Shown: positions 60,608-64,000 of the stretch, piece by piece
Layout: each line of letters begins with the position of its first letter
Numbering within the stretch: position 1 is the stretch's first letter
Assembly (NCBI GenBank): GCA_002898255.1
Contig: BEIE01000002.1
Coordinates: 186,001 to 250,000 of the forward strand
Source: a bacterium HR28
GTDB taxonomy: Bacteria; Chloroflexota; Chloroflexia; Thermomicrobiales; Thermomicrobiaceae
Direction of reading: 5' to 3'
DNA: 64,000 bases
Made by a program: the position numbers and the translations under genes
Notes under the pieces: generated by a model
Told to the model about the DNA's origin: nothing
The model's database searches: none
Seen by the model: only the letters and a program-made list of their open reading frames with translations

Positions 60608-61540
60608 CTACCCTGACCCCACCACCTTCTCGCTCTTCCCACCCCCGCAGTTGTCAGCCGTCTCCCCACCACCCGGCAGCCGCACCACATATTCGCCCCG
60701 CTCCTCCGCCGCCTCAACCAGCCCCTCACGGGCCAAGTCCGTCACGAGCCGTTCCAACCATTCACGATGCGCGGGCGTGTAGTCTTCCCGTACCGCCCAC
60801 CCGAGCTCGTCAAGCCGCATGCCACCCCATCGTCCACGCAACGCCTCGATGATCCGCCCTCGGTAGTAGCGGCGCGACCCCATGAACCGCTCGCTCCGGC
60901 GTCGAGGCTCGCCGGTTGTTCCGACTGAGCGGCACAACCCACGCACCGGACACGCTCCACAGCGTGGCCGACGGGCCAGACAAACCCGCGCACCCAACTC
61001 CATGAGCGCTTGGTTCCACTCATACGCACGATCGGGCGGCAACACACTCTCCGCAAGCTGATCTAGTTCCCGGGAAGTCGGTCGTGCCTCGTGACCAAGA
61101 AAGATGCGCGTCAGAACGCGCGCAATGTTCGTGTCCCAAAATGCGACCGGTTCCCCAAAGGCAAAGCACACCACCGCACCCGCTGTGTAGCGTCCGATTC
61201 CCGGCAGACGCTGGAGTTCCCGCCGATCCTTCGGTATGGCCCCACCATAGCGCTCCATCACTTCGCGTGCCGCTCGCCACAGATACACTGCACGGCGGTT
61301 GTAGCCAAGACCACCCCAAAGGCTAATCACTTCTGCGAGTGAGGCTCGCGCCAGCGACTCAACCGTAGGAAAGCGCGCGATAAAACGTTCGTAGTACGGG
61401 ATCACTCGCTCGACCTGCGTCTGCTGCAACATCACCTCGCTCAGTAAGATCTGGTACGGATCGCGCGTTCGCCGCCACGGCAAGTCGCGCGCCTCCATGC
61501 GGTACCATTCGATCAGTCGCTCTTGAACCGCAGCGATCAC
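60608..61540 (-). CDS. mutY: A/G-specific adenine glycosylase MutY, short form
   Basis: MutY removes adenine mispaired with 8-oxoguanine. The 310-residue protein has the catalytic Glu in SEVMLQQTQVERV, the helix-hairpin-helix LPGIGRYTAGAV and the catalytic Asp in FWDTNIARVL. An intact [4Fe-4S] set C-x6-C-x2-C-x5-C follows in CLARRPRCGACPVRGLC. After the cluster only about 100 residues remain and no NUDIX-like 8-oxoG-recognition domain is seen; instead a short winged-helix-like segment (LVTDLAREGLVEAAEERGEY) closes it. Related short thermophile enzymes may have altered mismatch choice. Confidence 0.93.
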   Translation of the reverse strand: MIAAVQERLIEWYRMEARDLPWRRTRDPYQILLSEVMLQQTQVERVIPYYERFIARFPTVESLARASLAEVISLWGGLGYNRRAVYLWRAAREVMERYGGAIPKDRRELQRLPGIGRYTAGAVVCFAFGEPVAFWDTNIARVLTRIFLGHEARPTSRELDQLAESVLPPDRAYEWNQALMELGARVCLARRPRCGACPVRGLCRSVGTTGEPRRRSERFMGSRRYYRGRIIEALRGRWGGMRLDELGWAVREDYTPAHREWLERLVTDLAREGLVEAAEERGEYVVRLPGGGETADNCGGGKSEKVVGSG

Positions 61541-61877
61541 CGACCCTGCTCCCCCACATCACTCAGGAGCATCCTACCCCGACGTTGCCTGCCTTCCCAC
61601 GCCGTGACTACTTGTGCTCGGTCCAGCATCGGCTCACCGATCCGTTCAAGCGGGTCAAGCCTCCACCCTCTTCCAACCTCTCTCGACGAACGATCGCCAC
61701 ACACGCTGGCACTGTCTCTCCAGGTCCCTCTTGACCTTCGTGTCCGCTCCAACACACCTCTGCTCATCACGCAACAACGGTCTCACACCGCCAGGACCCG
61801 CCGCTCTCGGCGGCGAGCCCAACCGCACCAAGACAACACGAAGGCGGCCGATACAGGCCGCCCTCCGTGCCTCCTCC
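61541..61877. other. Gap between mutY and miaA
   Basis: No gene is supported. It holds the miaA terminator hairpin at 61843 and presumably the mutY promoter. Confidence 0.45.
61843..61862 (-). terminator. miaA terminator hairpin
   Basis: GGCGGCC (61843-61849) and GGCCGCC (61856-61862) form a perfect 7-bp stem around GATACA, 15 nt after the miaA stop. On the minus strand it is followed by a T-rich stretch (TTCGTGTTGTCTT). Confidence 0.55.
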
Positions 61878-62867
61878 TCACGCGCGAGGCGTTCTCTTTC
61901 CTCCTCCGTTCTGGTGTACGGCGGCATCCCCCTCATCGGTTTCGTCCGCCAGAAACGTTCGCACTCGCTCCCGCATCGCCTCATACCACCCAGGCTGCGT
62001 GACGTCGTACCACTCCACTTGCTTCATCCGTCGCAGCCAAGTCAGCTGGTGTCGCGCGTACCGATGCGTGTCGTACTTGATTCGTGCGATCGCTTCTTCC
62101 AACGTGAGCTTCCCCCTGAGATACAGCACTATTTGGCGGTACCCCAGCGCAGTCATCGCCGGCACGTCCGGCGGAACACCTTCCCTCAGCAACCGCCGCA
62201 CCTCATCCACCAGGCCACGCGCAATCTGCCGTTCTACCCGTTCGTCAATCCGCCGGTAGAGCTCCTCGCGCGGCATCGTCAACCCAAGCCATAAGACCCG
62301 CCATGGCGGAGACTCCTTCCCCTCGAGCTCGGTCATGCGTCGCCCGGTTGCGTGAAAGATCTCCAGCGCCCGGATCACCCGCCGTACGTTTTCCGGTGGG
62401 ATCCGCGCCGCAGCCAGTGGGTCAACTCGTTCCAATTCACGATGCAGCACCTCTGGCCCTTCAACACGCGCTCGGAGTTCCAACTGCGCTCGGAGCTCCG
62501 GGTTCGGCGGTGCCGGTGGGATCCGCCACCCTTCTAGCAAGGCTCGGAGATAGAGTGGTGTCCCACCGGCCACAATCGGTAACCTGCCACGGGCATGGAT
62601 CGCCTCGATCGCCGCACGAGCATCCCGCTGGTAAAGCGCCAGCGAGTAGTCGTCACGCGGATCCACGATATCGATCAGATGGTGTGGCACACCCTTGCGC
62701 TCCTCAAGCGAAGGCTTGTCTGTACCAATGTCCATTCCGCGGTATAAGTACCGCGAATCCGCCGAGACCACCTCGCCGCCAAACTCCAGCGCCAGCCGGA
62801 TCGCCGTCGCCGTCTTCCCCACCGAAGTCGGCCCAACCAACGCGATCACCGGTTTCCGCTTGCCCAT
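61878..62867 (-). CDS. miaA: tRNA dimethylallyltransferase MiaA
   Basis: MiaA adds a dimethylallyl group to A37 of tRNAs reading codons that begin with U. The 329-residue protein has the P-loop GPTSVGKTATAIRLA, then SADSRYLYRGMDIGTDKPS (the Asp and target-tRNA contacts), IVAGGTPLYLRALLEG, ENVRRVIRALEIFHATG and MTALGYRQIV, all normal. Length is normal for the family. Diverges from mltG across 75 nt. Confidence 0.96.
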   Translation of the reverse strand: MGKRKPVIALVGPTSVGKTATAIRLALEFGGEVVSADSRYLYRGMDIGTDKPSLEERKGVPHHLIDIVDPRDDYSLALYQRDARAAIEAIHARGRLPIVAGGTPLYLRALLEGWRIPPAPPNPELRAQLELRARVEGPEVLHRELERVDPLAAARIPPENVRRVIRALEIFHATGRRMTELEGKESPPWRVLWLGLTMPREELYRRIDERVERQIARGLVDEVRRLLREGVPPDVPAMTALGYRQIVLYLRGKLTLEEAIARIKYDTHRYARHQLTWLRRMKQVEWYDVTQPGWYEAMRERVRTFLADETDEGDAAVHQNGGGKRTPRA

Positions 62868-62889
62868 CCCAATCGCCCCCTGGTAGACT
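62860..62889 (+). promoter_or_regulatory. mltG promoter with extended -10
   Basis: TTGCCC (62860-62865) and TAGACT (62884-62889) are spaced 18 nt, with TGG directly before the -10 box (extended -10). It overlaps the first codons of the divergent miaA. Confidence 0.45.
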
Positions 62890-62942
62890 CACCGCCGGTC
62901 GCGCGCCCCGTTACGTCCAGCGCCGACGGGAGGCCACCGTTC

Positions 62943-63995
62943 GTGCTCCGGGTCATGGTACAGGCTCTGAAGCTCGCTGCCGTACTCGTTCTCGCCGCCG
63001 TTATCGTCATCGCGGCACAACGAGCTCTCGTCGCTCGGCTCGAAGCCACGAGCCAACCGGCAGGTACCCCTGTCGTCTTCCAAGTCCAGGAGGATGAGTC
63101 GATCGACTCAATTGCGGAGCGCCTCCACGAGGCTGGACTCATCCGTTCACCAACCTACTTCAAATTGCGAGTTCGCCTCAGCAACGCCGACACGCGCATC
63201 CGCGCCGGTCGCTTCACTCTCTACACCGGCATGTCGGTCGACCAGATTATTCGCACTTTGACGACCGCACCTGGTGTCCAGGTCGTCCGCGTCCGCTTCC
63301 AGGAAGGATGGCGTGCGGAACAGTACGCCGACGAACTCGTCCGAGTGGGGATCCTCTCCAGCCCTCAGCAATTCCTTGATGTTCTTCAGGCCAGCCGCTG
63401 GCAGACACGGTTTCCCTTCCTCGCCGACGTCCCCTCGACAGCAACCGTCGAGGGGTTCCTTTTCCCTGACACCTATGAGTTCCGCATCGATGCGACACCC
63501 GAAGAGATCGTCGAAGCACTTCTCCAAAACTTCGACCGCCGTGTGCCAGCGGAAGATCGCGCGCGTGCCCAGGAACTCGGTCGCACTTTCTACCAGGTGC
63601 TCATCATCGCGTCAATCGTCGAACGCGAGGCTGTTATTCCCGAAGAACGCCCGATCATCGCGTCCGTCTTTTACAATCGTCTGCGTGAGAACATGCCGCT
63701 CCAGGCCGATCCCACGGTGCAGTATGCTCTCGGTTCCGCACAAGATTGGTGGCCATCTCTCGACAATCTCCCCGATCTGGCAACCGTCGATAGCCTCTAC
63801 AACACCTATCGCTATGCAGGGTTCCCGCCTGGGCCAATCTGTAATCCGAGTCGTGCCTCGATCGAGGCAGCCCTCTCACCAGCTCAGACTGACTATCTCT
63901 ACTTCGTGACGCGTGGCGACGGCAGCGGCGCCCATGTCTTCGCTCGTACCTATGAGGAGCATGTTCGCAATATTCGGGAGCAGCACGGCGGATGA
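62943..63995 (+). CDS. mltG: Endolytic transglycosylase MltG (YceG-like)
   Basis: MltG cuts nascent glycan strands at the membrane. The 350-residue product has an N-terminal membrane helix (residues about 8-28), a LysM-like segment (VVFQVQEDESIDSIAERLHEAGLI, in parts), and the YceG domain. The catalytic-region motifs are TVEGFLFPDTYEF, LIIASIVEREAV with the key Glu, and FYNRLRENMPLQADPTVQYAL, then YNTYRYAGFPPGPICNPSRASIEA. It starts with GTG. The last bases (ATGATGA) overlap the likely start of a further gene. Confidence 0.95.
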   Translation: MLRVMVQALKLAAVLVLAAVIVIAAQRALVARLEATSQPAGTPVVFQVQEDESIDSIAERLHEAGLIRSPTYFKLRVRLSNADTRIRAGRFTLYTGMSVDQIIRTLTTAPGVQVVRVRFQEGWRAEQYADELVRVGILSSPQQFLDVLQASRWQTRFPFLADVPSTATVEGFLFPDTYEFRIDATPEEIVEALLQNFDRRVPAEDRARAQELGRTFYQVLIIASIVEREAVIPEERPIIASVFYNRLRENMPLQADPTVQYALGSAQDWWPSLDNLPDLATVDSLYNTYRYAGFPPGPICNPSRASIEAALSPAQTDYLYFVTRGDGSGAHVFARTYEEHVRNIREQHGG

Positions 63996-64000
63996 TGAAG
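63992..64000 (+). CDS. Start of the next gene, cut by window edge
   Basis: ATG-ATG-AAG begins at 63992 and overlaps the mltG stop in ATGA form, the usual coupled junction in this genome. Only three codons are visible, so nothing can be said of its product. Confidence 0.35.

Noticed and set aside
1-64000. tRNA, rRNA, intact insertion sequence or transposase gene
   Set aside because: No T-loop/acceptor pattern, rRNA motif, transposase motif or flanking terminal repeats with target duplications were recognised by eye.

Overview
The window is GC-rich, single-copy bacterial DNA. The gene content points to a thermophilic member of the Chloroflexota, class Thermomicrobia (Thermomicrobium/Sphaerobacter-like). 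The pointers are coenzyme F420 biosynthesis with a stand-alone FbiB-type reductase, a Tat-lipoprotein nitrous oxide reductase, flagellar genes, lipoproteins that suggest a monoderm envelope, and many tight or overlapping gene junctions. This assignment is inferred from gene content; no database search was possible.

Layout. (1) 0.3-11.0 kb, minus strand: a flagellar hook-basal-body/export operon read flgC-fliE-fliF-fliG-fliH-fliI-fliJ-[M23+SLT fusion]-flgB-fliK-flgD-flgE, followed by a truncated secreted protein at the window edge. (2) 12.2-28.9 kb: mixed metabolic genes, including an M20 amidohydrolase, a Tat-lipoprotein sugar dehydrogenase, NfeD-flotillin, a DMT permease, a MoaD-like/AOR/coiled-coil trio, RidA, DedA, a glutamine-synthetase-like ligase and a glycogen-debranching-type protein. 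(3) 29.4-33.4 kb: an F420 operon, cofD-cofC-EamA permease-nitroreductase, with a thermonuclease lipoprotein behind it. (4) 34.2-40.6 kb: a nos operon, nosZ-nosB-like-nosDF(fused)-nosY-nosL, with copper-operator-like palindromes upstream and a long hairpin after nosZ. (5) 41.3-46.1 kb: small genes, then znuA-znuC-znuB behind a promoter overlapped by a Fur-family palindrome, with the regulator gene (zur-like) just upstream. (6) 46.8-51.8 kb: a PRC-barrel protein, a DUF1998 helicase remnant and a methylcitrate-cycle operon prpC-prpD-prpB. (7) 51.8-58.2 kb: an accessory, partly decaying stretch with a degenerate array of about 62 nt period, a coiled-coil nuclease-like protein with ten 14-residue repeats, a pseudogenised regulator/ABC-efflux operon, and an ECF sigma factor with a repeat-rich membrane partner. 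(8) 58.9-64.0 kb: housekeeping genes argG, a small membrane protein, mutY, miaA and mltG.

How the genes work together. The flagellar genes encode rod, MS-ring, switch, export ATPase complex and hook parts, plus a wall-cutting enzyme that probably replaces FlgJ. The nos operon makes and copper-loads a membrane-anchored N2O reductase; its ABC ATPase is covalently joined to the outer-face NosD protein. The znu operon imports zinc under the neighbouring Fur-family regulator. cofD, cofC and the nitroreductase supply the last steps of the F420-0 core.

The most noteworthy items are the NosD-NosF fusion, the M23+SLT fusion in the flagellar operon, the coiled-coil nuclease-like protein beside the periodic array, and the paired Zur-like operators. 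No tRNA, rRNA, intact insertion sequence or intact CRISPR array was recognised.
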